DNA of 64,000 nucleotides from JBCBJX01 sp964342855 (GCA_964342855.1 CAYFIB010000007.1:1-64000), one strand, 5' to 3'; positions 34,695 through 44,868 are shown, counted from the first letter of the stretch. The notes: generated from the sequence alone by a model not told the origin. Made by a program: numbers and translations.

Positions 34695-37262
34695 TCAGCG
34701 AATTCGTTCGTAATACCGTTGTCGCCCGTAGCTCGGGAAAGAGCGAAGGCCGTTCGCCCGTTTCCACCCACCTACGTTCCCCATGGCGTTTCGGATGATG
34801 TACCAATCTGGTTGAGACATCTTAGTGGTGTCGCGTCCGAGGCAGAGTTCGGCAATCTCCATGTGACAGGTGTATTCCCGGTAGATCGGAAGTCCGGCGT
34901 CGACGAACCCGAGATCATCCTTAACAGGTTCGTCGAGCCATGCCGCGATCTTCCCGGCCATGGTCTCCTCGACAAGCTCCTCGCGGCGGCTCTCCTGGAG
35001 ATCGAGCGCGGTCTGCTGCGCTTCCTTGTTCGTGAGGTGCAGCGGCAGCCAGCCGGTAGGCTGCGCCTTCCGGATCGCTCGATAGCGATGCACCGCCTCG
35101 GCGTAGACCATGTTGATCTCGCTCTCGACGGCGTCGATGTCGATTTTCTCCCCGTGCGCGAGCCCGAGCTTGCCGGGCCAGAAGCGTCGGCCACCGGTGA
35201 GGTCGCGGAGATAGACGTCGTCGTTCGTGGTGCCGATGAAGATGATCTGCCGCGGCATCTCGTAGGACTCGCGCGCGTAGGCGAGGCGACCGATGTCGAC
35301 CTGCCGGGAGAAGAACGCCTTCAGCGCGCGGATGTCCGACCGGGAGAAGCCGTGAAGTTCGGGGATCTCCGCGACGATCTTGCCGCTCATCTTCTCGACC
35401 ATCTTGTTGGTGTCGTCGAAGTCGCCTTCCAACTCGGTGAACCAGTGTTCGTTAACGGCGAGCTTTTGAACGAAGGTCGACTTCCGGCAGCCCTGCTCAC
35501 CTTCGAGGACGAGCACCTGGTCGTACTTGGCGCCGGGCTCGTAGATCCGGGCGACGAGGCTGAGGAACGTCAACGTGCTGATGTCGAGGTGGTAGCGGTT
35601 CTCGTCGAACTTAAGGTGCCGGATGAAGAAGGTGTCGAGCCGGGGAACGCCGTCCCATTCTTCGGCGATATAGTCGAGGTATTCCCGGACCGGATGGAAC
35701 TTCCGGGTTAGGCCGCTCAACATGACGCCATCTTTGAGCGAGTCCGAGGTGATCGTGAAGTCGTACCCGCCGCGGCCCTTCTTCGGCGCGATGAGTTCCT
35801 TCAATTGGGCGTGGTGGCCATCGTCGAGCAGATCCCCGTTGATCGGGTCCTTTACGAACCAGTGGCCGTATTTTCGCCCGTCAAGCTGAATGGGGTCGGG
35901 GCGGCTCCGGGTTTCGGGCACGCCCTTGCGCGGCTTCATGCGTCGAACGACTTTCCCGCGGAACTCGTTGAACCAGAGAACCCCGGCGGTCCGGCGATCG
36001 TTGTCGAGGATCAGTCGGACATTCGCCGCGAGGTTCTTCACGCCGCCTTCGGAGTTCAGGGTAAGGTCCGACTTCCACTCTTTCGCCGGCGCCGGATACT
36101 CCAAGAACGGAACGTAGGGCTGCCCTTCCGGAATGCTTCGGTCGGCGGGCTCGCCGAAGATCTCCGCTTCGAGCGCGATGAGTTCGGGGTCGCTCTCTAT
36201 CCCGAAGAACTCGTTTTCGAGGGCGACGAGTTCCGTCGACGGCTCGGCGAGGGGGTCGTCCCAGTCCTCGACCTGAAGATCCGGGGCGATGTTGTTGACC
36301 GTATCGACGTTCGCGTCCGCGATCAGGGAGCGGAATGAGCGCGGCTTGGATGACTGGCGTCCAAAGCTGCGCCATTTGTCTTCGACGCTCAACGCGTCGT
36401 ACGCGTCGCCGCCGCGCTTCGAGAACTCGTGCGCGATCTCCAGCCCGCGTTTAGAGCCTTCGAACTGGTGGTGGATCGCGGCGAGGGTTTCGAGCCAGTT
36501 ATCGTAGTCGACCGCCCGGTCGTCATCCAAGCGCGCGATGTAGCGCAGCGCCTCGTCCTCGGTGATGTCGATGGGCTGTTCTTGAACTTGACGCTCAAAG
36601 TCACTGGTCGGCGCGCTCGACGCTTCGTCAGCGCCCCATCCTGCGACGATCTCGCGATCGATGAACTCGGCGTCCTCGATCTTGATGTTTCCGACGCTCT
36701 CGTAGGCGCGCCCGGTGTCGGGGTGGATCGACGGTGGCAGGACGACGTTCGACCCGGCGGCGAGGAGTTGGATCTCGGCGGCGCGCTTCTTGGTCGGCGC
36801 GCCCGTCTCCGGGTCGTGAAGGAAGTCTGCCGAGCGCCACAGCTTCTTGCCGGTGAACGCGCCGTCGGACCAAAAGAACAGGTGGTGTGAGTGTCCGCCT
36901 GAGCCGGACACGACCTTGCTCATCCGTCGCGCGACGGCGCGCCCGATGAGCTTATCGCGCGCGGTCAGGCATTCGTCCTTGTAGTCCGCGTCTTTGATAT
37001 CGACGTCGAGCACGTAGAGGCAGCGGTCGCCGTGGTGCGAGTGAACACCCGGTCGGAAGCCGATGTTCGCGCCGGCGCGGTAGGTCGCGACGAGATCTTC
37101 GACCGTCTTCTTAGGCACGGACGACCACTTGTCCTCGATCGGGCTCTTCTTCGCTGGGTTTAGCCAGTGTACTGACATACCGAGCGACACGTAGCGCCGC
37201 ATCGCCTCTAAAGCGAGCTTGCGGCCAAGCGTTTGCAATTGGTCAGCGTGCCGCAGTTCCAT
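34695..37262 (-). CDS. VapE-type primase-helicase
   Basis: About 855 residues. The N-terminal part is a primase-polymerase-like domain with an LDVDI acidic motif. A PriCT_2-like region follows (ALRYIARLDDD to EDKWRSFG). The C-terminal half is a VapE/VirE-type P-loop helicase with Walker A in LEGEQGCRKST and a later FIGTTNDD sensor-like motif. Such proteins replicate phage satellites, plasmids and islands. The start at 37262 overlaps the AlpA gene by 20 bases; an ATG at 37286 is possible. It reads toward the octamer cluster and a terminator. Confidence 0.82.
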   Translation of the reverse strand: MELRHADQLQTLGRKLALEAMRRYVSLGMSVHWLNPAKKSPIEDKWSSVPKKTVEDLVATYRAGANIGFRPGVHSHHGDRCLYVLDVDIKDADYKDECLTARDKLIGRAVARRMSKVVSGSGGHSHHLFFWSDGAFTGKKLWRSADFLHDPETGAPTKKRAAEIQLLAAGSNVVLPPSIHPDTGRAYESVGNIKIEDAEFIDREIVAGWGADEASSAPTSDFERQVQEQPIDITEDEALRYIARLDDDRAVDYDNWLETLAAIHHQFEGSKRGLEIAHEFSKRGGDAYDALSVEDKWRSFGRQSSKPRSFRSLIADANVDTVNNIAPDLQVEDWDDPLAEPSTELVALENEFFGIESDPELIALEAEIFGEPADRSIPEGQPYVPFLEYPAPAKEWKSDLTLNSEGGVKNLAANVRLILDNDRRTAGVLWFNEFRGKVVRRMKPRKGVPETRSRPDPIQLDGRKYGHWFVKDPINGDLLDDGHHAQLKELIAPKKGRGGYDFTITSDSLKDGVMLSGLTRKFHPVREYLDYIAEEWDGVPRLDTFFIRHLKFDENRYHLDISTLTFLSLVARIYEPGAKYDQVLVLEGEQGCRKSTFVQKLAVNEHWFTELEGDFDDTNKMVEKMSGKIVAEIPELHGFSRSDIRALKAFFSRQVDIGRLAYARESYEMPRQIIFIGTTNDDVYLRDLTGGRRFWPGKLGLAHGEKIDIDAVESEINMVYAEAVHRYRAIRKAQPTGWLPLHLTNKEAQQTALDLQESRREELVEETMAGKIAAWLDEPVKDDLGFVDAGLPIYREYTCHMEIAELCLGRDTTKMSQPDWYIIRNAMGNVGGWKRANGLRSFPSYGRQRYYERIR

Positions 37263-37446
37263 TGAGTACGATTTTCTCAATCTCATCGGATCGCCACGCA
37301 ACAGTGCGCTTACCAAGTTTTACGGGCTTGGGATAAATTCCACTGTTGATTCCCTCCCACCACGAACTCTTGGAAATCGGCAGAGGTCCGTCCGGGGCGA
37401 GGACGTCTCTCAGTCGGAGTAATCGGACACCATTTGAGCTCTGCAT
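37243..37446 (-). CDS. alpA: AlpA-family DNA-binding regulator
   Basis: A 67-residue winged-helix/MerR-like protein with the AlpA pattern: LLRLRDVL, then KSSWWEGINSGIYPKPVKLGKRTVAWRSDEIEKIV. AlpA proteins regulate excision or replication genes of integrated elements. The ATG at 37446 comes one base after the preceding stop; a longer start at 37476 would overlap that gene. It is immediately upstream of the primase-helicase. Confidence 0.82.
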   Translation of the reverse strand: MQSSNGVRLLRLRDVLAPDGPLPISKSSWWEGINSGIYPKPVKLGKRTVAWRSDEIEKIVLNGTAAR

Positions 37447-37447
37447 T

Positions 37448-38053
37448 TTATTCGGACCCCAATTCACGGTGTTCACTAACTAAGCTTACGAACGGCTTTA
37501 GGAGACTTGATAAGTCAAAAACTGAGTAATACTGCTCAAAATAGCCTTGTTCAGTCTGGACAATTCTCCGTCTCCTAACTTCCGCCAATTCGGGTAAGTT
37601 GAAACGGACGCGCGCTGAATACGATGCGGAGTTATTGCTAGGTGAAAAGTACGTAATTAGCTCGAGAAACCAATTCTCGCCGGAGATTAATCCGTCTGCG
37701 ACTATATCAATGGAGTTTGCAATTCGAACCGTGTTGTCGGACATTTTCATTGACGGGGGCAAGGCGGAACGTCGTTCCGACGAATACCCAAAAACTTCCC
37801 CGTCCAAGGCTCTGCTGAGCTCAGCACACACTCGCGAATCCAAATTCCCGTTGGTGGCGCAGGTGAGGACGGCTATCCGGATGATTTCGACCGCTTCGTA
37901 GAGGCGGTGCGCCGTTCTGCCAGGAGATGAGCGGCGAGACGGGATGAGCGACGATATCGCCGGCGTTTTCAGTCGCCTAAGCAAGACGTCGTATTCAATC
38001 GAGTACGATCTGGAGATGGTTCGCGCGAAATCAGATAGCCGATAATGAGTCAT
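37448..38053 (-). CDS. Hypothetical protein next to tRNA-Asn
   Basis: A 201-residue soluble protein with an Arg/Ser-rich N-terminus and no domain I recognise. It is first in a minus-strand unit with AlpA and the primase, 213 bp from tRNA-Asn, with an A+T-rich upstream region (38055-38100) suitable for a promoter. The position is where an integrase is often found, but the sequence shows no RHRY or serine-recombinase motif. Possibly a regulator of the element. Confidence 0.55.
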   Translation of the reverse strand: MTHYRLSDFARTISRSYSIEYDVLLRRLKTPAISSLIPSRRSSPGRTAHRLYEAVEIIRIAVLTCATNGNLDSRVCAELSRALDGEVFGYSSERRSALPPSMKMSDNTVRIANSIDIVADGLISGENWFLELITYFSPSNNSASYSARVRFNLPELAEVRRRRIVQTEQGYFEQYYSVFDLSSLLKPFVSLVSEHRELGSE

Positions 38054-38266
38054 GAATGACTTTTGTTAAAAAAATAAACAGTAGTCAATAAATTTTTTGA
38101 AGCTGATTGTACGCTCTCAACCGGCAAGGCGGCTCAGCTGCAGGATAGGCCGATGTCGAGGAAAAAATTCGGTATGAAGCATCAGCCCAAAGTGGGCTGG
38201 AGAGTGGGTCGGATTGGCTTTCCAAGCCAGTAATCTCTTTGAAAACAATGGCTTAGGTAGGATTTT

Positions 38267-38342
38267 TGGCTCCCCGAGTAGGACTCGAACCTACGACCCA
38301 GCGATTAACAGTCGCTTGCTCTACCAACTGAGCTATCGGGGA
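38267..38342 (-). tRNA. tRNA-Asn (GTT)
   Basis: A 76-nt cloverleaf including an encoded CCA. The acceptor stem is TCCCCGA/TCGGGGA with discriminator G, the anticodon loop CTGTTAA gives GTT, and the T-arm GTTCGAGTC is normal. Its 3' end faces the island to the left, making it the likely attachment site. Confidence 0.93.
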
Positions 38343-38586
38343 ACAGCCGGAAGCGGGGCTATAGCAAAGGGCGGGGCGCGAATCCAGCGCTTGGCGCGGG
38401 TTTTTTCGCGTAGCGAAAGAGCTTTGTTTTCAAGGGATTGAGAAACGAAGGCCCCAAAAAGGTGCGACCGCGCCGTTGGGGGGGACGGGGCGCGGTCGCG
38501 GACTTACGCTTGGGGTATGGTGGGCGTCCTTTTCAGGACGCATTCAACCTATCCCAACACTTATTAAGGGAAGGTTAACGCCGACA

Positions 38587-41500
38587 TTACTCCGCCGGCG
38601 TATCCTTCATGCCCGGTTGCAGGTCCTCCACGGAGGGGCCGTGGCCCTCAGCCGAGGCGCCTTCGCCGAGGGCGGGTTGCTTCTCGCCCGTCCAGCGCGC
38701 GCGATAGAAGCGCGCGATGTCCGCGCCGACCGCATACATGGACGGCACGAAGAACAGGGTGACGAAGAGCGCGAAGGCGACCCCGAAGGCGAGAGAGATG
38801 ACCGTCGGCTTCAGGAACTCCGCCGCATAGGACGTTTCAGAGAGGATCGGCGTGAGGCCGATGAACGTCGTCACCGAAGTAAGAAGGATCGGCCGGAAGC
38901 GGTAGGTGACCGCCTCGACAAGGGCGTGGAAGGCGCCGGCGCCCTGAGCGCGCAGGCGGTTCACCATGTCGATCAGCACCAGGTTGTCGTTGATGACGAC
39001 GCCGGCGGCCGCGCCGATCCCGAAGAAGGCGAACAGGTCCATCTGTACGCCCATGATCGTGTGCCCGAAGACCGCGCCCATATACCCGAACGGGATCGCC
39101 GTCATGATGAGCACCGGCTGCCAGTACGAGTTAAAGGCGATGGCCAGCAGCATGTACATCAGGAAGAACGCGATCGCGTAGAGCACGACGAGGTTGCTGA
39201 AGAACTCCTGCTGATCCTGGCTCGCGCCGCGACGACGAACGTTCACCCCGGGATTGCGTCGTTCCAGTTCCTGAACGAAGGACGAATAGAACTCTTTGTA
39301 GATCGGGCCGGCGTCGATGCCTTCCACCAGCCGCGCGGACACCAGAACCGCACGCTGACGGTCGGAACGGTTGATGCGGTTGAAGCTCGGCGCAAAGCGC
39401 AGCTCGGCGATTTCCGAGAGCGGCACTTCCGCGCCGTCCGGCGTGCGAATGCGCAGGGAGGAGAGGCTGTCCAGCGAGGATCGGTCGCTCAGCGGGTAGC
39501 GGACCATGACCCGCACGTCTTCGCCGTCCCGCGGCAGACGCTGGGCTTCTTCGCCGAAATAGGCCTGACGGACCTGACGGGAGACTTCCCCGAGAGTGAG
39601 GCCGAGCCGTTCGGCGCCGGGGCGCAGTTCGATCCGCAGCTCTTCCGCCGACGACTGAAGATCGTCGGAGATGTCGTAAGAGCCCTGTATCGAAGCGAAA
39701 TAGTCCTGCACCTCGTCGGACGCCTTGCGCAGCGCGTCAAGATCCTTCGATTCCAGGCCGACCTGAAGGGCCGGCGGCGGATTGTTGAAGGATGAGTTGC
39801 TGACGATGTTCTCCGCATCGGGAATGTCGCCGACCTTTTCGCGCATGCGGTCGAGGATTTCCGACGACGAAATGCCCGGCCGATCGTCGGCGTCGACGAC
39901 CGTCAGGAAGGACTGCGACTGCGTGCCGAAAGCGTCGGAATAGACGGAGATGATGACCGGGTAGCCGAATTCCTCCTCCAGCTCGTCGCGCAGCTCCAAG
40001 CCAGACGTTGAAGCGAGCTGATAGATCTCCTCAACGCGCGAGTAGGGCGTGCCCTCCGGCATCTCGATCCGGAACTCCAGGAAATTGCCTTCGACATTCG
40101 GCTGGAAGGCGAACTGCACCCAGCCGGTGGAGACGAGGGTGACGGCGATGGAGAAGAGGCCAACGAAGAACGCCACGGTGAAATACCGCACGCGGATCGC
40201 AAAAGATGCGAACGGACGCACGAGCGTTTCGGCGAACCAGACGAGCGTTTCCGCGATCTGGTCCTGAAGTTTGATGAGGCCTTTTTTCTCGCCCTCTTCT
40301 TTCATGTGGCTGAGGTGCGCCGGAAGAATGAGGAAGGACTCGATCAGCGAGAAGGTCAGCGCGGCGACGATCGTCAACGAGATGTGCTTGGTGAACTCGG
40401 AGGTGTTGCCCGGCATCACCAGCCACGGGCCGAAGGCGATCATGGTCGTCAGCACCGCGAAGAAAACCGGTTTTGCGACCAGCTGCGCCCCGATGATCGC
40501 GGCGTCGACGCCGCGTTTCCCGAGTTCGACCTGCCGGTGGATGTTCTCGCCGACCACGATGGCGTCATCGACCACGACCCCGATGACGAGGAGGAAGGCG
40601 AAGAGCGACAGCATGTTCAAGGAGACGCCGAGAAGCGGCATCAGGAAGAACGCGCCGGCGAAGGAAATGCCGATGCCGACCGACACCCAGAACGCGACGG
40701 CCGGACGCAGGAAGAGAACAAGGATGATCAGGACAAGGATCAGGCCCGAAACCGCGTTGCCGCCGACGAGCTCCAACCGGTCCCAGAAGAGGGTGGCGGT
40801 GTCGAACCAGAGATAGAAGGTGACGCCTTCCGGAAGGGTTTTCTGGCGCTCCTCAATGAATTTCTCCACCGCGTCGGAGATGGCGACGATGTTCGTTTCG
40901 TCCGGCGCGCGGACGACCATGCCGACCATGCGCTCGCCGTTCACGGTGGCGATGAACTCCTGCTGCTCCAGCCCGTCGATGACGACGGCGACATCCTTGA
41001 CGCGCACGACGGCGCCGTCGGGCGTCTGGCGCACGATGATGTTTTCAAACTCGCGCGCGGTGTCGGCGAGGTTCTCCGTCCGCAGCGCCACGTCGCCGGT
41101 CGCGAGGCGCACCTGGCCGGAAGAGCGGTTGATGGACGTGCCGCGTACGGCGCGGGCGACGTCGTCGAACGTGAGGCCGTAGCGCTGGAGTTGCGATTCG
41201 GAGACCTCGATGGAGACCTCTTCGCGGCGCTGGTCGAACACCGCGACGAGCGGCGAGCCGCCGGGCTGCTGCGCAAGCTCGTCGCGCACGTCTTTTGCAA
41301 GACGTGTCAGCTCGCGGTCGCCGAGCGGTCCGTAGAGCGCCAGATAAACCGCGTCGTTATTGAAGCGCAGCTCGCGGACGACCGGTGGAAAGGCGTCGAC
41401 CGGGAATTGCGAGATGCCGTCGATCCGGCTCTTCACCTCGTCGACGAAGGCGCGGACCTCCACATTGTCCTGCGCGATGACCGTAACGCTGGCGGAGCCC

Positions 41501-41760
41501 TCGCGGGCGGTGGAGTTGATCTCTTTCAGACCGTCAATGTCCGCGACGGCTTCCTCGATGCGCAGGATGATCTGTTCCTCGATCTCCTGCGGCGCGGCGC
41601 CCTGCCAGACCATGGAGACCGTGGCGGCCTTCATCTTGAAGGTCGGGAAGACCTCCCGCTCGATGTTGAAGTACCCCCAGATCCCGCCGACGAAGATGGC
41701 GATCATCAGAAGGTTGGCGGCGACGGTGTTCCGCGACCACCAGGCGATCAGTCCGTTCAC
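38587..41760 (-). CDS. RND multidrug-type efflux pump
   Basis: A 1057-residue AcrB-family inner-membrane transporter. Helix 1 starts TVAANLLMIAIFVGG, and helix 4 carries GVVVDDAIVVGENIHR with the two adjacent aspartates of the proton relay. Periplasmic porter and docking domains fall in both halves. It lacks the heavy-metal signature of the CusA protein and is closer to the group exporting organic compounds. It is third in an operon with the outer membrane factor and the adaptor, overlapping the adaptor by four bases. Substrate unknown. Confidence 0.88.
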   Translation of the reverse strand: MNGLIAWWSRNTVAANLLMIAIFVGGIWGYFNIEREVFPTFKMKAATVSMVWQGAAPQEIEEQIILRIEEAVADIDGLKEINSTAREGSASVTVIAQDNVEVRAFVDEVKSRIDGISQFPVDAFPPVVRELRFNNDAVYLALYGPLGDRELTRLAKDVRDELAQQPGGSPLVAVFDQRREEVSIEVSESQLQRYGLTFDDVARAVRGTSINRSSGQVRLATGDVALRTENLADTAREFENIIVRQTPDGAVVRVKDVAVVIDGLEQQEFIATVNGERMVGMVVRAPDETNIVAISDAVEKFIEERQKTLPEGVTFYLWFDTATLFWDRLELVGGNAVSGLILVLIILVLFLRPAVAFWVSVGIGISFAGAFFLMPLLGVSLNMLSLFAFLLVIGVVVDDAIVVGENIHRQVELGKRGVDAAIIGAQLVAKPVFFAVLTTMIAFGPWLVMPGNTSEFTKHISLTIVAALTFSLIESFLILPAHLSHMKEEGEKKGLIKLQDQIAETLVWFAETLVRPFASFAIRVRYFTVAFFVGLFSIAVTLVSTGWVQFAFQPNVEGNFLEFRIEMPEGTPYSRVEEIYQLASTSGLELRDELEEEFGYPVIISVYSDAFGTQSQSFLTVVDADDRPGISSSEILDRMREKVGDIPDAENIVSNSSFNNPPPALQVGLESKDLDALRKASDEVQDYFASIQGSYDISDDLQSSAEELRIELRPGAERLGLTLGEVSRQVRQAYFGEEAQRLPRDGEDVRVMVRYPLSDRSSLDSLSSLRIRTPDGAEVPLSEIAELRFAPSFNRINRSDRQRAVLVSARLVEGIDAGPIYKEFYSSFVQELERRNPGVNVRRRGASQDQQEFFSNLVVLYAIAFFLMYMLLAIAFNSYWQPVLIMTAIPFGYMGAVFGHTIMGVQMDLFAFFGIGAAAGVVINDNLVLIDMVNRLRAQGAGAFHALVEAVTYRFRPILLTSVTTFIGLTPILSETSYAAEFLKPTVISLAFGVAFALFVTLFFVPSMYAVGADIARFYRARWTGEKQPALGEGASAEGHGPSVEDLQPGMKDTPAE

Positions 41761-43025
41761 AGCCGGCCCTCCCCGGCGTCGGCGGCGGAGGCGACCTCGG
41801 ATTCAGCCGCGTCGGCGTCCTCTTCGGTTTCATCCGTTTCTTCCGGCTCCGGATTGTCGGGATCGTACGGCGTCACGGCCATGCCCTGGATCGGGCTGCG
41901 CACGACGGAGACGATGAGGCGCTCGCCCGGCTGCAGACCAGCCTGCACGAGCAGGGTGTCCTCATCGATCGAGACCACCTCGGCCGTGCGGATATCGAGG
42001 GTGTCGTCTTCCATCGCCACGAACACGCGGTTGGAGCTGCGCAGCGCCGTCCGCGGGATGAGGATCGCCTCGGGGATCTCCTCGCCGTTGATCTTCGCTT
42101 CGACGAAGAGGCCGATGGCGAGCGGCGCGCCCGCTTCCTGCGCGGCTGCGCCGTACGGATCATCGACCTGCGCAATGGCGTAGAGCTGGCGCGTCTGAGC
42201 GTCGATGGCGCCGTCCGTGCGGACGACGCGGCCGGTCCAGGCGCGCAGTTTGCCCGCAAGGACGGAGGTGAACTCCACCACCGCGCCCGGCGTCTCGTCG
42301 CTCTCGACGAAGGCGAGCGGCATGTTGAGGAGCGCCAGCTCGTCATCGGTCAGCGGCAGGCGGATCTGGGCGACGTCGGTCGCGAAGATGCGCGCGAGCG
42401 GCGTGCCGGTGCCGACGAACTGTCCGAGGTCGGCGCGCTTCTCACGCAGACGGCCCTTGAACGGCGCGACGACTTTCGTGCGATCGAGATTGAGCTTCGC
42501 GACGCGCAGGTCCGCTTCCGCGGCGGCGTAGTCCGCGCGCGCCTTGTTCAGCTGCGGGATGCGCAGGGTGAGGGCGGAGGCGTCGCCTTCGCCGCCAAGA
42601 TCTTCCCAGTCGCGTCGGGCGAGCTCGGCTTCGGCTTCTTCCTGCGCGAGGACCTGGCGCGCCTGTGCGACGGCGGCTTCAGAGCGGGTGACGGCGAGTT
42701 CGTAGTCGGCCGCTTCGATCTGGACGAGGGTGTCGCCCTTGTTGAAGGAGCCGCCGGTTTCGAAGGCCGGCGTCACGTAGACGATCTTGCCGGAGACCTG
42801 CGTCGTAAGATCGATTTCCGTGCGCGGACGAACCTCACCGCGGGTGCGGACGTTCAGCCGAGCGGGCTCGGTTTCGACCGTCCGCACGACGACGCGCGGC
42901 GCTTCGAAGACGGGCTCGACCCGCTCCTGCTTGGGCGCGTTCATGGAAAGCAGCGTGATGATCAGGACCGTCGGAACGACAGCCGCGACGATCGAGATGA
43001 TGACGACGAGAAGCTTGCGGATCAT
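41757..43025 (-). CDS. RND periplasmic adaptor
   Basis: A 422-residue membrane fusion protein. It has an N-terminal membrane anchor (LLVVIISIVAAVVPTVLIITLL), barrel-sandwich halves with VRTRGEVRPRTEIDL and APFKGRLREKRADLGQFV, a hairpin between them, and a beta-barrel domain. The C-terminal tail is strongly acidic (PEPEETDETEEDADAAE). It bridges the pump and outer membrane factor, with four-base overlaps on both sides. Confidence 0.87.
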   Translation of the reverse strand: MIRKLLVVIISIVAAVVPTVLIITLLSMNAPKQERVEPVFEAPRVVVRTVETEPARLNVRTRGEVRPRTEIDLTTQVSGKIVYVTPAFETGGSFNKGDTLVQIEAADYELAVTRSEAAVAQARQVLAQEEAEAELARRDWEDLGGEGDASALTLRIPQLNKARADYAAAEADLRVAKLNLDRTKVVAPFKGRLREKRADLGQFVGTGTPLARIFATDVAQIRLPLTDDELALLNMPLAFVESDETPGAVVEFTSVLAGKLRAWTGRVVRTDGAIDAQTRQLYAIAQVDDPYGAAAQEAGAPLAIGLFVEAKINGEEIPEAILIPRTALRSSNRVFVAMEDDTLDIRTAEVVSIDEDTLLVQAGLQPGERLIVSVVRSPIQGMAVTPYDPDNPEPEETDETEEDADAAESEVASAADAGEGRL

Positions 43026-44569
43026 GCCGCGCCTCCTTCTTCAGCCGCCGCGAGGGCGGGCGGGGTTGCATCCTCCGCCGTGCGGGCGGGGTCGGTTTCA
43101 TAAGTCGGTGCTTCAAAAGCGCCGCCGACGGCGAGGTGGAGGCCGACGCGGTTGGCGAGCCGGTCACGCACGATGGCGATGTACTGGCTTTCCGCGTTGA
43201 TGCGGCGCTGCTGGGCGTCGAGCAGTTCGAAGATGGTCGCGCGCCCGGAGGAATAGCGGCGCTCGGTCAGGTCCTGCGCCGCGGCGGCTTCCTCGAAAGC
43301 GAGGCGAAGCGCTTTTTCCTGCGCGGCGAGGAGTTTTTCCGCCGCGAGCGCGTTTTCGGTCTCCTGAAAGGCGAGGAGCGCCGATTGCGCGTACAGATAA
43401 AGCGACTGCTCCATCAGCTGCTTCTGCTGCTGCACCTGCGCCCGCAACCGTCCGCCCTGAAAGAGCGGCTGCACGAGACCAGCGACGAGGGAGGCCGCGA
43501 TCTGGTCCGGATCGAAGATCTTGGAGAAGTCGAGCGCGGCGAGAGCCGTCGTGTCGTCGGTCGCCGCGGTCAGAATGTTGGAGCCCGCCGTGCCGGTCAG
43601 CGTGATCTGAGGCAGAAGCGCCTTGCGGGCGGCGTGGACGCGCAGGCCCGCGGCGCGCATGCGGCTTTCCGCGGCGATGACGTCCGGCCGGCGCTCCAGA
43701 ATGTCCGAGGGCGTTCCAATATGCGGCAGCCCCGGCAGGGAGGGCAGGGCGTCGGCGCCCTGAAGCTCCGCCGCCGGATAGCGGCCGAGCAGCACCTCCA
43801 GCGCGCGCGCCGCTTCCTGCTCGACGCGCCGACGCAGATACATGGTTGCTTCCGCTGAAGCCTGCGCTGAGCGCGCAAGTCGCAGTTCAAGGCTCGAGGA
43901 GACGCCGCGATCATAACGGCGCTCGGTGATGCCGAGGCTGCGCGAGCGGATGTCGAAATCGCGCTCGGCGAGTTCGCGCTGCTGGCGCGCCTCGACGAGA
44001 TTGAACCAGGCTTCCGCCGTGCGACCGGCGATGGAGAGGCGCGCCGCATGCAGATCGCTGCTGGCGGCGGTCGCGTCGAGATAAGCGGCGCGGGTCTGAT
44101 CCGTCAGCCGACCCCAGATATCGAGTTCCCAGGAGAGCGACACGCCGAGCGAGGCGGTGCCGACGAAATCGCGGCTCGCGACGCCCGTCGGCGGAGCTGC
44201 GCCGCCGCCGGTGGTGCCGTCGTTCACCTGATTGACGACGTTCGGCACCGGCGCGGAGCGTCCTTTGGTGATCTGACCGGTCAGTGACGGCAACAGCCCG
44301 GAGCGAACCTGACGTGCGACGGCGCGCGAGGCGCGGAACGTCGCGGCGGTCGCGGCGAGCGAATTGTTGCGCGCCAGCGCCTCGGCGACGAGCGCGTCGA
44401 GTTCCGGGCTCGAAAAATCCGCCAGCCAGTTCGGCGTCTCGGTCGCGCCCGTATCCGCATCGGCGGCGAAAGCGGCGCGCTCCGGCAGACGCGCTTCCAG
44501 CTCCTCCCGGTCGACCGTGGAGCAGGCGACCGGCGCCAGACACGCAGCGGCGATCAATAAGACCCGCAT
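43022..44569 (-). CDS. NodT/OprM-type outer membrane factor lipoprotein
   Basis: About 515 residues of the RND outer membrane factor family. A lipoprotein signal ends in APVAC, so the N-terminus should be acylated. Two homologous helical halves follow, with PSLTGQ and LPQITLTGTAG barrel regions. The ATG at 44569 is preferred; a TTG at 44581 is in frame. First gene of the pump operon. The C-terminal tail is Ala/Glu/Pro-rich. Confidence 0.87.
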   Translation of the reverse strand: MRVLLIAAACLAPVACSTVDREELEARLPERAAFAADADTGATETPNWLADFSSPELDALVAEALARNNSLAATAATFRASRAVARQVRSGLLPSLTGQITKGRSAPVPNVVNQVNDGTTGGGAAPPTGVASRDFVGTASLGVSLSWELDIWGRLTDQTRAAYLDATAASSDLHAARLSIAGRTAEAWFNLVEARQQRELAERDFDIRSRSLGITERRYDRGVSSSLELRLARSAQASAEATMYLRRRVEQEAARALEVLLGRYPAAELQGADALPSLPGLPHIGTPSDILERRPDVIAAESRMRAAGLRVHAARKALLPQITLTGTAGSNILTAATDDTTALAALDFSKIFDPDQIAASLVAGLVQPLFQGGRLRAQVQQQKQLMEQSLYLYAQSALLAFQETENALAAEKLLAAQEKALRLAFEEAAAAQDLTERRYSSGRATIFELLDAQQRRINAESQYIAIVRDRLANRVGLHLAVGGAFEAPTYETDPARTAEDATPPALAAAEEGGAA

Positions 44570-44868
44570 GAACCCTCTCAACTTCCGCGTCGCGACCGGC
44601 GGTCCGACGCTCTTATTCTTGTCCAGTCGCTCCCGCTCGACGCGCGGTTCGATCCCGTTCGATCACGGCTGGCCCCTCGCATATCTCCTGTGCCTCCGCG
44701 CCGCGCCGCGCAAGCGCGGCTGCGACCGACCGCGCGCATTGTGCGACGACGCGTTGCCGCGCGCGACGAACCGCGCGGCGAAGCGCAGGTCAACCAGCTT
44801 AATTTTATGGCCGCCGCATGGTTAATGTTTTCACGCGACAGCCGCGTAACGGTCGGCGAGGAGAAAAA
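44570..44868. other. Divergent promoter region
   Basis: About 300 bp between the minus-strand pump operon and the plus-strand peptidase. It should hold both promoters. No clear dyad or regulator site was seen; the open frames here have no support. Confidence 0.4.

Larger units (their letters stand above)
1..38266. mobile_element. Genomic island next to tRNA-Asn (left end outside window)
   Basis: Everything left of the tRNA-Asn 3' end is accessory in kind: metal resistance, toxin-antitoxin, defence genes, an AlpA regulator and a VapE-type primase-helicase. Right of the tRNA the content changes to ordinary chromosomal genes. The tRNA 3' end faces the island, which is the usual geometry of integration into tRNA genes. 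No integrase and no second copy of the tRNA 3' end were seen, so the left boundary is unknown and the copper block could be a separate, older insertion. The island interpretation is inference from content and position. Confidence 0.5.

Noticed and set aside
37448..38053. Integrase
   Set aside because: The position next to the tRNA suggested it, but the 201-residue product is too short for a tyrosine recombinase and has no R...HxxR...Y pattern or serine-recombinase motif.
38500..38545. Terminator after the RND operon (GCGTCC/GGACGC stem near 38525-38541)
   Set aside because: The stem is short and no T run follows on the minus strand.
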